Source of the DNA: Faunimonas pinastri
GTDB lineage: Bacteria > Pseudomonadota > Alphaproteobacteria > Rhizobiales > Afifellaceae
Direction: 5' to 3'
Assembly (NCBI RefSeq): GCF_900110915.1
Contig: NZ_FOFG01000001.1
Coordinates: forward strand, 310,001-374,000
Length of the DNA: 64,000 nt
Part shown: piece by piece, positions 45,580-54,130 of the stretch
How the letters are laid out: each line of letters opens with the position of its first letter
Position numbering within the stretch: position 1 is the stretch's first letter
Notes under the pieces: generated by a model
Database searches by the model: none
What the model was told of the DNA's origin: nothing
What the model saw: the letters and a program-made list of their open reading frames with translations, nothing else
Made by a program: the position numbers and the translations under genes

Positions 45580-45599
45580 CCGGCGGCGCGAGCCGCCGG
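45580..45599 (+). terminator. GC-rich hairpin after odc
   Basis: Stem CCGGCGGC/GCCGCCGG with a GCGA tetraloop (GNRA type) lies 20 bases after the odc stop. A second hairpin, GGGGCGG/CCGCCCC, follows at 45608-45630. Neither is followed by a T-run, so termination is likely but not certain. Confidence 0.5.
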
Positions 45600-45798
45600 T
45601 CGGGGCCGGGGCGGATCTTCTGCCCGCCCCCCCAGGCGCGTCCCTGCGGCTTGACGCCGCCAACCATGCCCGCCACCGTGCGGCTGCGACGCGCTCTCTC
45701 AATTTCAACAACGGACGAGCAAGACCACGAGACCTTCCGAACAGATTGCCGCCGACCGGGCCGCCTCGGGCCAGTCGGAGACTTCCTTCTCCAAACGC

Positions 45799-47610
45799 AT
45801 GGGCAGCCTCGCCCACCTGCCGCGCTTCTTCGCGCAGGTCTGGCGCACCAGCCCCTCGCTCACCCTTTCCTCCATCGTCCTTCGCCTCATGCGGGCGCTG
45901 CAGCCGCCGCTGGCGCTCTATGTCGGCAAGCTGATCATCGACGAGATCGTGCGCCAGACGCATGTGGCCTCTCCCGGTCCAAGCTTCTCCGACTGGCTTT
46001 CCAGCGGGCGGCTGACGCATCTGGCCCAGCTGCTGCTCTTCGAACTCGCCCTCGTCGTCGCCTCCGACGTGCTGGCGCGGGCGGTGTCTTTCGTGGACGG
46101 CGTTTTGTCGGAGCTTCACACCAACATCGTCAGCACCGAGCTGATGCACCACGCGGCGAGCCTCGACCTCAAGCATTTCGAATCCAGCGAGTATCAGGAC
46201 CGCCTGGAGCGCGCGCGACGGCAGGCGGCGGGCCGGAGCGGCCTCCTCAGCCAGCTCTTCGGGCAGGCGCAGGACATCGTGACGGTGGCCGTGCTGGTCG
46301 CCGGGCTCGTCAGCTATGCGCCCGTGCTGATGATCATCCTGCTTATCGCGCTGGCGCCGGCCGTCATGGGCGAGGCGCATTTCAACGCCGAAAGCTACCG
46401 CCTCTCGCGCGCCAAGACGCCGGAACGCCGCGAGCTGGAATATCTCCGCTACATCGGCGCCAGCGCCGAGACGGCCAAGGAGATCAAGCTCTTCGGCCTC
46501 GGCGGCTTCCTCGCCGCACGCTTCCGGCGCCGCGCCGACGAGATCTTCATCCTCAATCGCAGCCTGGCGCTCCGGCGCAATCTCTGGGGCGGGCTCTTCG
46601 CCTCGATCGGCACGCTCACCTATTACGTGGGTTATGCCGTGATCGCATGGCGCACGGTGACCGGGCAGTTTTCCGTCGGCGATCTCACCTTCCTGGCGGG
46701 CTCGTTCCTGCGCCTGCACGGGCTTTTCCAGAACCTTCTCGTCGGCTTCACGCAGGTCGCCGGGCAGACCATGTTTCTCGACGACCTCTTCTCCTTCTTC
46801 GACGTCACGCCCAGCATTCTGTCGCCGGCAAAGGCGCGGCCGTTTCCTTCGCCGATCCGGCAGGGCATTGCGTTCGAGAATGTCGGCTTCCGCTATCCCG
46901 ATACGGATCGCTGGGCCGTGCGAGGGCTGAACTTCCGGCTCGGGGCAGGGGAGACGGTGGCGCTGGTCGGCGAGAACGGCGCGGGCAAGACCACGATCGT
47001 GAAGCTGCTCACCCGTCTCTACGACCCCGACGAAGGCCGCATCCTCGTGGACGGTGTGGATCTCCGCGGTTTCGCGCTGGAGGATCTTCGCGCCCATATC
47101 GGCGTGATCTTCCAGGATTTCGTCCGCTACAATTTCAATGCGGGCGAGAACATCGCGGTCGGCCGGGTGGAAGCCGCCGACGACCAGCCCCGCATCGTCA
47201 GTGCGGCGGAGCGGAGCCTTGCAGATGCCGTGATCGAGAAGCTGCCGATGGGCTATGAGCAGCCGCTCGGCAAGCGCTTCGTCAACGGCCGCGATCTCTC
47301 CGGCGGCGAGTGGCAGAAGGTGGCGATCGCGCGCGGCTACATGCGCGACGCCGATCTCCTGATCCTCGACGAGCCGACGGCGGCGCTGGACGCTCGCTCC
47401 GAGGCGGACGTGTTCGAGCGGTTCAAGGCGCTCAGCCACGGCAAGACGGCGGTGCTGATCTCGCACCGCTTTTCCACCGTGCGCATGGCGGATCGCATCC
47501 TCGTGCTGGAAGGCGGTCGCGTGCTGGAAGCGGGCAGCCATGCCGACCTCCTCTCCGCGCGGGGCCGCTACGCCGAGCTCTTCGAGCTACAGGCCTCCGG
47601 CTACCGCTAG
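45799..47610 (+). CDS. ABC exporter with fused membrane and ATPase domains
   Basis: A 603-residue half-transporter. Six membrane helices occupy about residues 15-330 and an ATPase domain residues 355-603. Walker A is GENGAGKTT, the signature is LSGGEWQKVAIARGYM, Walker B is LLILDEPTAALD and the switch is SHRFSTVR. The export substrate is unknown; the membrane part resembles peptide or lipid exporters. The 5' end is odd. The frame stays open for about 30 codons upstream (TSKTTRPSEQIAADRAASG) with no ATG, GTG or TTG, and no ribosome binding site precedes 45799. Its stop overlaps the stop of the convergent cydC gene in the tetranucleotide CTAG. Confidence 0.88.
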   Translation: MGSLAHLPRFFAQVWRTSPSLTLSSIVLRLMRALQPPLALYVGKLIIDEIVRQTHVASPGPSFSDWLSSGRLTHLAQLLLFELALVVASDVLARAVSFVDGVLSELHTNIVSTELMHHAASLDLKHFESSEYQDRLERARRQAAGRSGLLSQLFGQAQDIVTVAVLVAGLVSYAPVLMIILLIALAPAVMGEAHFNAESYRLSRAKTPERRELEYLRYIGASAETAKEIKLFGLGGFLAARFRRRADEIFILNRSLALRRNLWGGLFASIGTLTYYVGYAVIAWRTVTGQFSVGDLTFLAGSFLRLHGLFQNLLVGFTQVAGQTMFLDDLFSFFDVTPSILSPAKARPFPSPIRQGIAFENVGFRYPDTDRWAVRGLNFRLGAGETVALVGENGAGKTTIVKLLTRLYDPDEGRILVDGVDLRGFALEDLRAHIGVIFQDFVRYNFNAGENIAVGRVEAADDQPRIVSAAERSLADAVIEKLPMGYEQPLGKRFVNGRDLSGGEWQKVAIARGYMRDADLLILDEPTAALDARSEADVFERFKALSHGKTAVLISHRFSTVRMADRILVLEGGRVLEAGSHADLLSARGRYAELFELQASGYR

Positions 47611-49265
47611 GTTGCCCCGGTTTCCCCCGCGAAGGGGGCGATCACCCGCTGCACCATGCCGGGCTTCAGCCGGGCGTGGGTGACGAGGATCATGGTCCGC
47701 CCCCGCGCCACGCCGGCGAGATCGGAAAGGAAAGCCTCTTCCGTGTCCGAGTCGAGCCCGCTGGTCGGCTCGTCCAGCACGAGAACCGGGGCCGGGCGAA
47801 GCAGCGCGCGGGCAAGGCAGAGGCGGCGGGCCTGCCCGGCCGAGAGCGTCATCCCTGCTTCCCCGATCCACGTATCGAGCCCGCGCGGCAGGGACGCGAT
47901 GAAGTCGCCAAGGCGGGCTTCCTCCAGCGCGTGCCGCATCGCCGTCTCATCCGCCCGCGCGCCGCCGATCCGCAGATTGTCGCGGATGGTGCCGAGAAAA
48001 ACCGGCGTTTCCTGGCTGAGCCATGCGATGCGGGCGTGAAGATCGGCCTGCGCCGCGTCGCGGATGTCGCAGCCGCCGAAGCGCACCGCGCCGGCCTGCA
48101 CGTCATCGAGGCGGAGAAGCAGGTTGAGAATCGTCGACTTGCCTGCGCCGCTCGGACCGACGATCGCCACCCGCTCGCCGGGCATGATGCGCAGGGAAAA
48201 GTCGCGCAGGACCGGCCGCTTCGGATCGTAGCCGAAGGTGACGCGGTCGAACGTGATCGCACCGGTTTCCTGCAGCGGAACGGGTGCCGCTCGGTCGCGA
48301 ATGTCAGGCTCGCTGCCGGCGAGGTCCTTCAGCCGGCGCGCGGCGGCGGAGGCCGCGCCGAGCCGGCCGGCGCCGCGCATGATCGGGCCGGTCGCCTCGA
48401 AGACGGCGAGGCTGCCGAGCAGGATGCCGGCCAGCACCGGCCCGCTGATCGTCGCGGCTTCCAGCGCGCCGAGCCCCACCCAGAGCTGCCCGAGGAGACA
48501 GAGGCCGGCAAGCGCCTGCACGATGGCGGTGCCGGTCGCGGAGATGCGGACCTGCCCGGCTTTGGCCCGACCCATGCGCGCCGTCGTGGAGCCGAACCGG
48601 GCCTTCGCGGCTGCGATGCCGGAAAAGGCGAGGAGGTCGGCCTGCCCCTCGATGCTGTCCAGGATCGCGGTCCGCATGTCGGATGCGGCGGCCACGAGAT
48701 TACCGCCGGGCTTGCGGCTGGCGGCGATCACCAGCGCCGGCACGACCAGCGCGGCGGCGGTGGCGGTGCCGGCAAGGATCAGCGCGGCTGCCGGTAGCAC
48801 GATCCAGGTCGTCGCGACGACAAGCCCCCCGGCCAGCAGCACGGTCGCGATCGGCGCGATGGCATAGAGGAAGACGGTGTCCAGCGCTTCCACGTCGCCG
48901 GTCACGCGGGAGACGACGTCTCCGCCGCGCAGGCGGCGAAGCCGCGAACCGGCCAGCGGGATCATGCGCGAGAAGGTCCAGACGCGCAGGTCCGACAACA
49001 GCGCCAGGGTGGCGTTATGGCCGGTCAGCCGCTCGCCGTAGCGGGCGAGGATGCGGACGAACGAGAAGCCGCGCACCAGCGAGGAGGGGCCGAACAGGTT
49101 GAACGCCATGCCGGCGGGCGTCAGTGCCGTCGCGGTGATGAACCAGCCTGACGTGCCGAGGAGCGCGACGCCGGCGAGCAGCGTCACCACGGAAAGGAAG
49201 AGGGCGAGGAGAAGGCCGCCGGCGCGCCGTGCGAAGAAGCCTCGAAAATAGAACAGCGAGCTCAT
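47607..49265 (-). CDS. cydC: Cysteine/glutathione exporter subunit CydC
   Basis: A 552-residue ABC half-transporter that pairs with CydD. The heterodimer exports cysteine and glutathione to the periplasm and is needed to assemble cytochrome bd and periplasmic c-type cytochromes. The membrane domain contains GTSGWFITATALTPAG and the SLVRGFSFVRILARYGERL stretch typical of CydC. Walker A is GPSGAGKST, Walker B VLVLDEPTSGLD. The signature is LSAGQARR rather than LSGGQ, so one ATP site may be weaker. It overlaps cydD by four bases. An apparent much longer frame reaching to 50945 is only a shadow of cydD. Confidence 0.93.
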   Translation of the reverse strand: MSSLFYFRGFFARRAGGLLLALFLSVVTLLAGVALLGTSGWFITATALTPAGMAFNLFGPSSLVRGFSFVRILARYGERLTGHNATLALLSDLRVWTFSRMIPLAGSRLRRLRGGDVVSRVTGDVEALDTVFLYAIAPIATVLLAGGLVVATTWIVLPAAALILAGTATAAALVVPALVIAASRKPGGNLVAAASDMRTAILDSIEGQADLLAFSGIAAAKARFGSTTARMGRAKAGQVRISATGTAIVQALAGLCLLGQLWVGLGALEAATISGPVLAGILLGSLAVFEATGPIMRGAGRLGAASAAARRLKDLAGSEPDIRDRAAPVPLQETGAITFDRVTFGYDPKRPVLRDFSLRIMPGERVAIVGPSGAGKSTILNLLLRLDDVQAGAVRFGGCDIRDAAQADLHARIAWLSQETPVFLGTIRDNLRIGGARADETAMRHALEEARLGDFIASLPRGLDTWIGEAGMTLSAGQARRLCLARALLRPAPVLVLDEPTSGLDSDTEEAFLSDLAGVARGRTMILVTHARLKPGMVQRVIAPFAGETGAT

Positions 49266-51061
49266 GCGGCCTTCTCCCGTGCGACGACGCGGTCGTGCAG
49301 TCCGCTGTAGGGGCGGTCGTGGGGGATGATCGTGGCGGAAGGGGCAGGCGAGAGCCGTCCGTCCGCGATACGCAGGACCCGGTCCATGAGGGCCGCCACG
49401 GCGGGCGAATGCGTGACCACGAGAAGGGTTCGTCCTTCGGCGAAGCTTTCGATGCCCCGGAGCACGCGCGCTTCGGTTTCCTCGTCCAGATGCGCGGTCG
49501 GCTCGTCGAGCAGGATCAAGCCGGGGTCGGTAAGGAACAGGCGGGCCAGCCCGACCCGCTGCGCCTCCCCGCCGGAGAGGCCGAAGCCGCGCTCGCCGAC
49601 AGGCGTGTCGAGGCCGAGCGGCAGGCGCTCGGCGAATTCCCCGACGCAGGCGAGCCGCGCCGCTTCCCGGACCTCCGCATCCCCGGCTGCAGGATGGCCC
49701 AGACGGATATTGTCGGCGATCGTGCCGTGGAAGAGATGCGGCCGCTGGCCGACAAAGACCATGGGCCGAAGCGGGGTTTTCGCATCGCCGTCGTGCTCTC
49801 CGGTCGTCACCTCGCCGGTGAAGGTGCGCATGCCCGCCAGCGCCTCCAGCAGCGTGGATTTCCCGATCCCGCTCTCGCCGACGATCGCGACATGCTCGCC
49901 GGCTTCCAGCGCGAGGACGGCGCCATCGAGGATCGCGGCATCCTCGCCGGACTTGGTGACGCGGAGTGTCGCCCGGAGCGGTAGCGCCCTTTTGGCGGGA
50001 AGGGTTTCGGCTGTCGGGATGGCCGAGGTGGTCGCCAGTTCCGGCAGTCCGTCGAAGGCGGCGGCGAGCTCGGCCACGGCCGCGTTGGCGGCGGCGCGGT
50101 CGTGATAATGGGCGGCGAGCTGGCGCAGCGGCATATAGACCTCCGGCGCCATCAAAAGGCAGAAAAGGCCGGTTCTCAGCGTCAGCGACAGGCCGAAGAC
50201 ATGGAGGTAGCCCAGGTAGGTCAAGCCGACATAGAGGGCGACCCCGGCGACGCCCAGCGCTGCGAAGAACTCCAGAACGGCGGAGGACAGGAAGGCGATG
50301 CGGAGCACGGCGAGCGTGCGCTTGCGGATCTCCTCGCTGGTGGCGTGGACGAGAGCGACCTCGGCGTCGGCGCGGCCGTAGAGCTTCAGCGTGAGGAGAC
50401 CGCGCAGTCGGTCGGCGAAGAAGCCGGACAGCCGGGCGAAGGCCTGCATCTGCTGGCGGCTCGCCGTCTCCGCGCCCCAGCCGACCAGCGCCATGAAGAC
50501 GGGGATGAGCGGCGCGGTGAAGAGGAAGATGAGGCCGACGATCGGCGCGACCGGCAGGACGAGGATGGCGAAGGCGAGGGGCAGGAGGACGGCTGCAATA
50601 ATCGCCGGCATGTAATGGGCGAAGAAGCCGTCGACGGCTTCCACCTGCTCGACCATCGCGCTGGCCAGCGCCCCGGAGGCGCGCTGCCGGGTCCATTCCG
50701 GCTTCTCGTTCATGACGCGGGAAAAAAGCGCCTCGCGGATCGTCGCCTTGATCTTTTCCGCCGCGCGGCTGCCGGCGCCTTCGCCGATGCGGGACAGGAC
50801 GGCACGGGCGGCGACCAGCCCGGCAATGCAAAGGATCGGTGCAAGCAGTGTTTCGCGCGCGGCGTGGCCGACGACCGCGCGGTCGAGCACGCTGGAAAGC
50901 AGCCATGCCTGCGCCACGAGAAGGGCGCCGGCGACGAGCGGGCAAAGGATGGCGACCGTGACGGCGCCGCGTGCCGAGGCGCTCAGCCCCCGCATCCAGG
51001 CCCGCTCACCCGGGGAAAGCTTCAGTCCCGACCTCGCCGGATTGTGTTCGATCGCGCTCAT
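49262..51061 (-). CDS. cydD: Cysteine/glutathione exporter subunit CydD
   Basis: A 599-residue ABC half-transporter and partner of CydC. The membrane part includes RIGEGAGSRAAEKIKATIR and NEKPEWTRQRASGALASAM. Walker A is GESGIGKST, the signature LSGGEAQRVGLARLFL, Walker B LILLDEPTAHLD. I prefer the ATG at 51061 (MSAIEHNPARSG) because GGAGAG lies just before it. An in-frame ATG at 51112 would add 17 residues but abuts the FNR/FixK box, which makes it unlikely. The operon cydDC is divergent from cydABX-hemN and shares that box. Confidence 0.93.
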   Translation of the reverse strand: MSAIEHNPARSGLKLSPGERAWMRGLSASARGAVTVAILCPLVAGALLVAQAWLLSSVLDRAVVGHAARETLLAPILCIAGLVAARAVLSRIGEGAGSRAAEKIKATIREALFSRVMNEKPEWTRQRASGALASAMVEQVEAVDGFFAHYMPAIIAAVLLPLAFAILVLPVAPIVGLIFLFTAPLIPVFMALVGWGAETASRQQMQAFARLSGFFADRLRGLLTLKLYGRADAEVALVHATSEEIRKRTLAVLRIAFLSSAVLEFFAALGVAGVALYVGLTYLGYLHVFGLSLTLRTGLFCLLMAPEVYMPLRQLAAHYHDRAAANAAVAELAAAFDGLPELATTSAIPTAETLPAKRALPLRATLRVTKSGEDAAILDGAVLALEAGEHVAIVGESGIGKSTLLEALAGMRTFTGEVTTGEHDGDAKTPLRPMVFVGQRPHLFHGTIADNIRLGHPAAGDAEVREAARLACVGEFAERLPLGLDTPVGERGFGLSGGEAQRVGLARLFLTDPGLILLDEPTAHLDEETEARVLRGIESFAEGRTLLVVTHSPAVAALMDRVLRIADGRLSPAPSATIIPHDRPYSGLHDRVVAREKAA

Positions 51062-51111
51062 AAGCTCTCCACCATCGGTGGGGCTTGTCGCCGGAGAATC
51101 CCTCTTTTTCA

Positions 51112-51125
51112 TTGATATCGATCAA
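51112..51125. promoter_or_regulatory. Perfect FNR/FixK box shared by cydDC and cydABX-hemN
   Basis: TTGAT-ATCG-ATCAA matches the consensus TTGAT-N4-ATCAA at every defined base and is fully palindromic. Its centre lies about 57 bases before the cydD start and 77 before the cydA start, so one dimer can serve both transcripts. The fixK gene in this window encodes a suitable activator. Confidence 0.88.
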
Positions 51126-51195
51126 AGCGGCACCTTCCTTGGACGGATAGGGAAGCCTCGAAGCCGGTTCGTCCTGCCGGTTAGAGGCTACACCG

Positions 51196-52785
51196 ATGAT
51201 CAATCTCGACGTGGTGGACCTGTCGCGGCTGCAATTTGCTGCCACCGCGCTGTACCACTTCCTTTTCGTGCCGCTGACGCTCGGCCTGTCCTTCATGATG
51301 GGCATCATGGAAAGCGTCTATGTGCTGACGGGCCGCGAGGTCTGGCGGCGCATGACGTTGTTCTGGGGCACCCTGTTCGGCATCAACTTCGCCATGGGCG
51401 TCGCCACCGGCATCGTCATGGAATTCCAGTTCGGCACCAACTGGTCCTATTACAGCCATTACGTCGGCGACATCTTCGGCGCGCCGCTCGCCATCGAGGG
51501 CCTGATGGCCTTCTTCCTGGAAGCGACCTTCATCGGGCTCTTCTTCTTCGGCTGGGATCGTCTCTCAAGGCCCGGCCATCTCGTCGTGACCTGGCTCGTG
51601 GCGCTGGGCGCGAACTTCTCCGCGCTCTGGATCCTGATCGCCAACGGCTGGATGCAGAACCCGGTCGGCGCGACCTTCAATCCCGACACGATGCGCATGG
51701 AGGTCCAGGACTTCACCGCCGTGATCTTCAATCCGGTCGCGCAGGCGAAGTTCGTCCACACCGTCAGCGCCGGCTACGTCACGGGCGCCATGTTCGTGAT
51801 TTCCATCAGCGCGCTGTTCCTGCTGGGCCGTCGCCACGTGGAACTCGCCAAGCGCTCCATGGCGGTCGCCGCCGCCTTCGGTCTCGCCTCCGCGCTCTCC
51901 GTCGTCGTCCTGGGCGACGAAAGCGGCTACATGGCCACCGAGCACCAGAAGATGAAGCTCGCCGCCATGGAAGCCATGTGGCACACCGAAGACGCTCCGG
52001 CGAGCTTCAACCTCTTCGCGGTTCCCGGCACGGCGGCGCAGAAGAACACCTACGAACTTCGTGTTCCCTACGTGCTCGGCCTGATCTCCACCCGTTCGCT
52101 GTCCACGCAGGTTCCGGGCATCGTGGAGCTGGTCGATCTCGCCAAGACGCGCATCCGCGACGGCATCGTCGCCTACGACGCGCTGCAGAAGGTCAAGGCC
52201 GACCCGAAGGATACCGCTTCCCGGCAGGTGCTGCAGGCGCATTGGCGCGACCTCGGCTACGCCCTGCTCCTGAAGCGCTATCGTGAGGACGTGGTCAACG
52301 CCACCGACGCCGACATCGCCAAGGCGGCGGCCGACACCGTGCCGAATGTTCCGACGCTGTTCTGGACCTTCCGCATCATGGTCGCCTGCGGCTTCTACTT
52401 CATCGCGTTCTTCGCGCTGTGGTTCTGGAAGGCGAGCCGGCACGTCCTGGAGAACAACCGGGCGCTGCTCTGGATCACGCTGTTCAGCCTGCCGCTGCCC
52501 TGGGTCGCCATCGAATCGGGCTGGATCATCGCCGAGTTCGGCCGCCAGCCCTGGATCATCGAAGGCGTGCTGCCGACCTTCTACGCGGCTTCCGGCCTGA
52601 CGCTCACCGATCTCTCCATCAGCCTCGGCTTCTTCCTGCTGCTCTACACCGCCCTGCTGATCGTCGAGATCTTCCTGATGGTGAAGGTCATCAAGCAGGG
52701 TCCTACCGACAAGACCCTCATCTCCGAAGGCCTGACCGGCGGCGCGTTCGTGCCGGAAGGTGCTGCCGCGGACCTCAATCGCTGA
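51196..52785 (+). CDS. cydA: Cytochrome bd ubiquinol oxidase subunit I
   Basis: The 529-residue quinol-oxidising subunit of the high-affinity terminal oxidase. Heme ligands match E. coli: H21 (LYHFLFVPLTLG) for b595, H188 (KFVHTVSAGY) for b558, and the methionine in RIMVACGFYF. E101 and E109 of the proton path (AIEGLMAFFLEATF) are present, as is the GRQPWI motif. The periplasmic Q-loop is long (about residues 250-370), as in the E. coli-like CydAB group rather than the CioAB group. The gene heads a cydA-cydB-cydX-hemN operon. Confidence 0.95.
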   Translation: MINLDVVDLSRLQFAATALYHFLFVPLTLGLSFMMGIMESVYVLTGREVWRRMTLFWGTLFGINFAMGVATGIVMEFQFGTNWSYYSHYVGDIFGAPLAIEGLMAFFLEATFIGLFFFGWDRLSRPGHLVVTWLVALGANFSALWILIANGWMQNPVGATFNPDTMRMEVQDFTAVIFNPVAQAKFVHTVSAGYVTGAMFVISISALFLLGRRHVELAKRSMAVAAAFGLASALSVVVLGDESGYMATEHQKMKLAAMEAMWHTEDAPASFNLFAVPGTAAQKNTYELRVPYVLGLISTRSLSTQVPGIVELVDLAKTRIRDGIVAYDALQKVKADPKDTASRQVLQAHWRDLGYALLLKRYREDVVNATDADIAKAAADTVPNVPTLFWTFRIMVACGFYFIAFFALWFWKASRHVLENNRALLWITLFSLPLPWVAIESGWIIAEFGRQPWIIEGVLPTFYAASGLTLTDLSISLGFFLLLYTALLIVEIFLMVKVIKQGPTDKTLISEGLTGGAFVPEGAAADLNR

Positions 52786-52814
52786 TCCCAGCCACTGGAT
52801 CTGGAAATCTCATC

Positions 52815-53963
52815 ATGGATCACATTCCTATCGACTACCCGACCCTCCGGGTCATCTGGTGGCTGCTCCTCGGCATCCTGCTGATCGGCTACGCCATCAT
52901 GGACGGGTTCGACCTCGGCGTCGGCGCCCTCCTGCCTTTCGTCGCCCGCAATGACAGCGAGCGGCGGGTGGTGATCAACACGATCGGCCCCGTCTGGGAA
53001 GGCAACCAGGTGTGGCTCGTTCTCGGCGGCGGCGCGATCTTCGCCGCCTGGCCGCCGCTCTACGCCGTCTCGTTCTCCGGCTTCTATCTCGCCATGATCC
53101 TGATCCTGCTGGCGCTCATCCTGCGCCCGGTCGGCTTCAAGTTCCGCGGCAAGGTGGAGAACCGCGCATGGCGCGAGATCTGGGACTGGTGCCTGTTCAT
53201 CGGCGGCTTCGTGCCAGCGGTCGTGCTGGGCGTGGCGGTCGGCAACGTGCTCCTCGGCGCGCCCTTCGCTATCGACGACAATATGCGGCCCTCCTACAAC
53301 GGCAACTTCTTCCAGCTGCTCTCGCCCTTCGCGGTGCTCTGCGGCCTGGTCAGCCTCTGCATGCTCGTGACCCACGGCGCGGCGATGCTGAACATGAAGA
53401 CGGAAGGCCCCGTCGCCGCCCGGTCCCGCCTCTATGGCCGCTATGCGGCTCTGGGCACGGTCGTGCTCTTCGCGCTCGCCGGTCTCTGGGTCGCCTTCGC
53501 GCTGAAGGGCTATACCGTCACCAGCACGCAGGACATGGCCGGTCCCTCCAACGTCCACTTCAAGCAGGTCACCACCGAAACCGGCGCCTGGATCGGCAAT
53601 TACGGCCGTCATCCCTGGATGATCGTCGCCCCGGTGCTGGGCTTCCTGGGGTCGCTGGCTTCCTTCGTCCTCCTGTCGGGACGGCGCTCGGTGCTGGCGT
53701 TCCTCTGCTCCGCGGTCGCGATCCTCGGCGTCATCTCCACGGCGGGCCTGTCGCTCTTCCCCTTCCTGCTGCCCTCCTCGATCGATCCGCAGGCGAGCCT
53801 CACGGTGTGGGACGCTTCCTCCAGCCACACGACACTCTGGATCATGCTGTTGGCGACCTGCTTCTTCCTGCCGATCATCCTGCTCTACACCGCGTTCGTG
53901 TACCGCGTGATGCGCGGCACGGTCACCGCCGACAGCCTCGGCCGCAACCCCAACGCCTACTGA
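52815..53963 (+). CDS. cydB: Cytochrome bd ubiquinol oxidase subunit II
   Basis: The 382-residue second subunit with eight or nine membrane helices. Family motifs are WWLLLGILLIGYAIMDGFDLG near the N-terminus, NTIGPVWEGNQVWLVLGGGA and SVFSGF-like SFSGFYLAMILILLALILRP. It stabilises the heme site of CydA. It starts 29 bases after cydA. The next gene, cydX, follows after 29 bases with its own AGGGAGA ribosome binding site. Confidence 0.95.
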   Translation: MDHIPIDYPTLRVIWWLLLGILLIGYAIMDGFDLGVGALLPFVARNDSERRVVINTIGPVWEGNQVWLVLGGGAIFAAWPPLYAVSFSGFYLAMILILLALILRPVGFKFRGKVENRAWREIWDWCLFIGGFVPAVVLGVAVGNVLLGAPFAIDDNMRPSYNGNFFQLLSPFAVLCGLVSLCMLVTHGAAMLNMKTEGPVAARSRLYGRYAALGTVVLFALAGLWVAFALKGYTVTSTQDMAGPSNVHFKQVTTETGAWIGNYGRHPWMIVAPVLGFLGSLASFVLLSGRRSVLAFLCSAVAILGVISTAGLSLFPFLLPSSIDPQASLTVWDASSSHTTLWIMLLATCFFLPIILLYTAFVYRVMRGTVTADSLGRNPNAY

Positions 53964-53992
53964 GCCCCGCTCACTGAAAGGGAGACATCTCC

Positions 53993-54130
53993 ATGTGGTA
54001 CTTTTCCTGGATCCTCGGCGTCGGGCTTGCCTCGTCCTTCGCGGTCCTGAATGCGCTCTGGTTCGAGCTGCGGGACGATCGGCGCATGCAGGACGCGACC
54101 CGCGATCTGCGGGAGGATTCGGTCCTGTGA
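53993..54130 (+). CDS. cydX: Cytochrome bd small subunit CydX (YbgT family)
   Basis: A 45-residue single-helix membrane protein. It begins MWYFSWILGVGLASSFAVLN and contains the conserved ALWFEL that marks the YbgT/CydX family, followed by a charged tail. In E. coli this subunit is needed for stable cytochrome bd. AGGGAGACATCTCC precedes the ATG. Its stop overlaps the GTG start of hemN (GTGA), which couples translation of the oxidase and of a heme-synthesis enzyme. Confidence 0.92.
   Translation: MWYFSWILGVGLASSFAVLNALWFELRDDRRMQDATRDLREDSVL

Noticed and set aside
47607-50945. A single 1112-residue CydC-like protein
   Set aside because: Only the part up to 49265 is cydC. The upstream section is an out-of-frame arginine/proline-rich shadow of cydD, which has its own intact frame.
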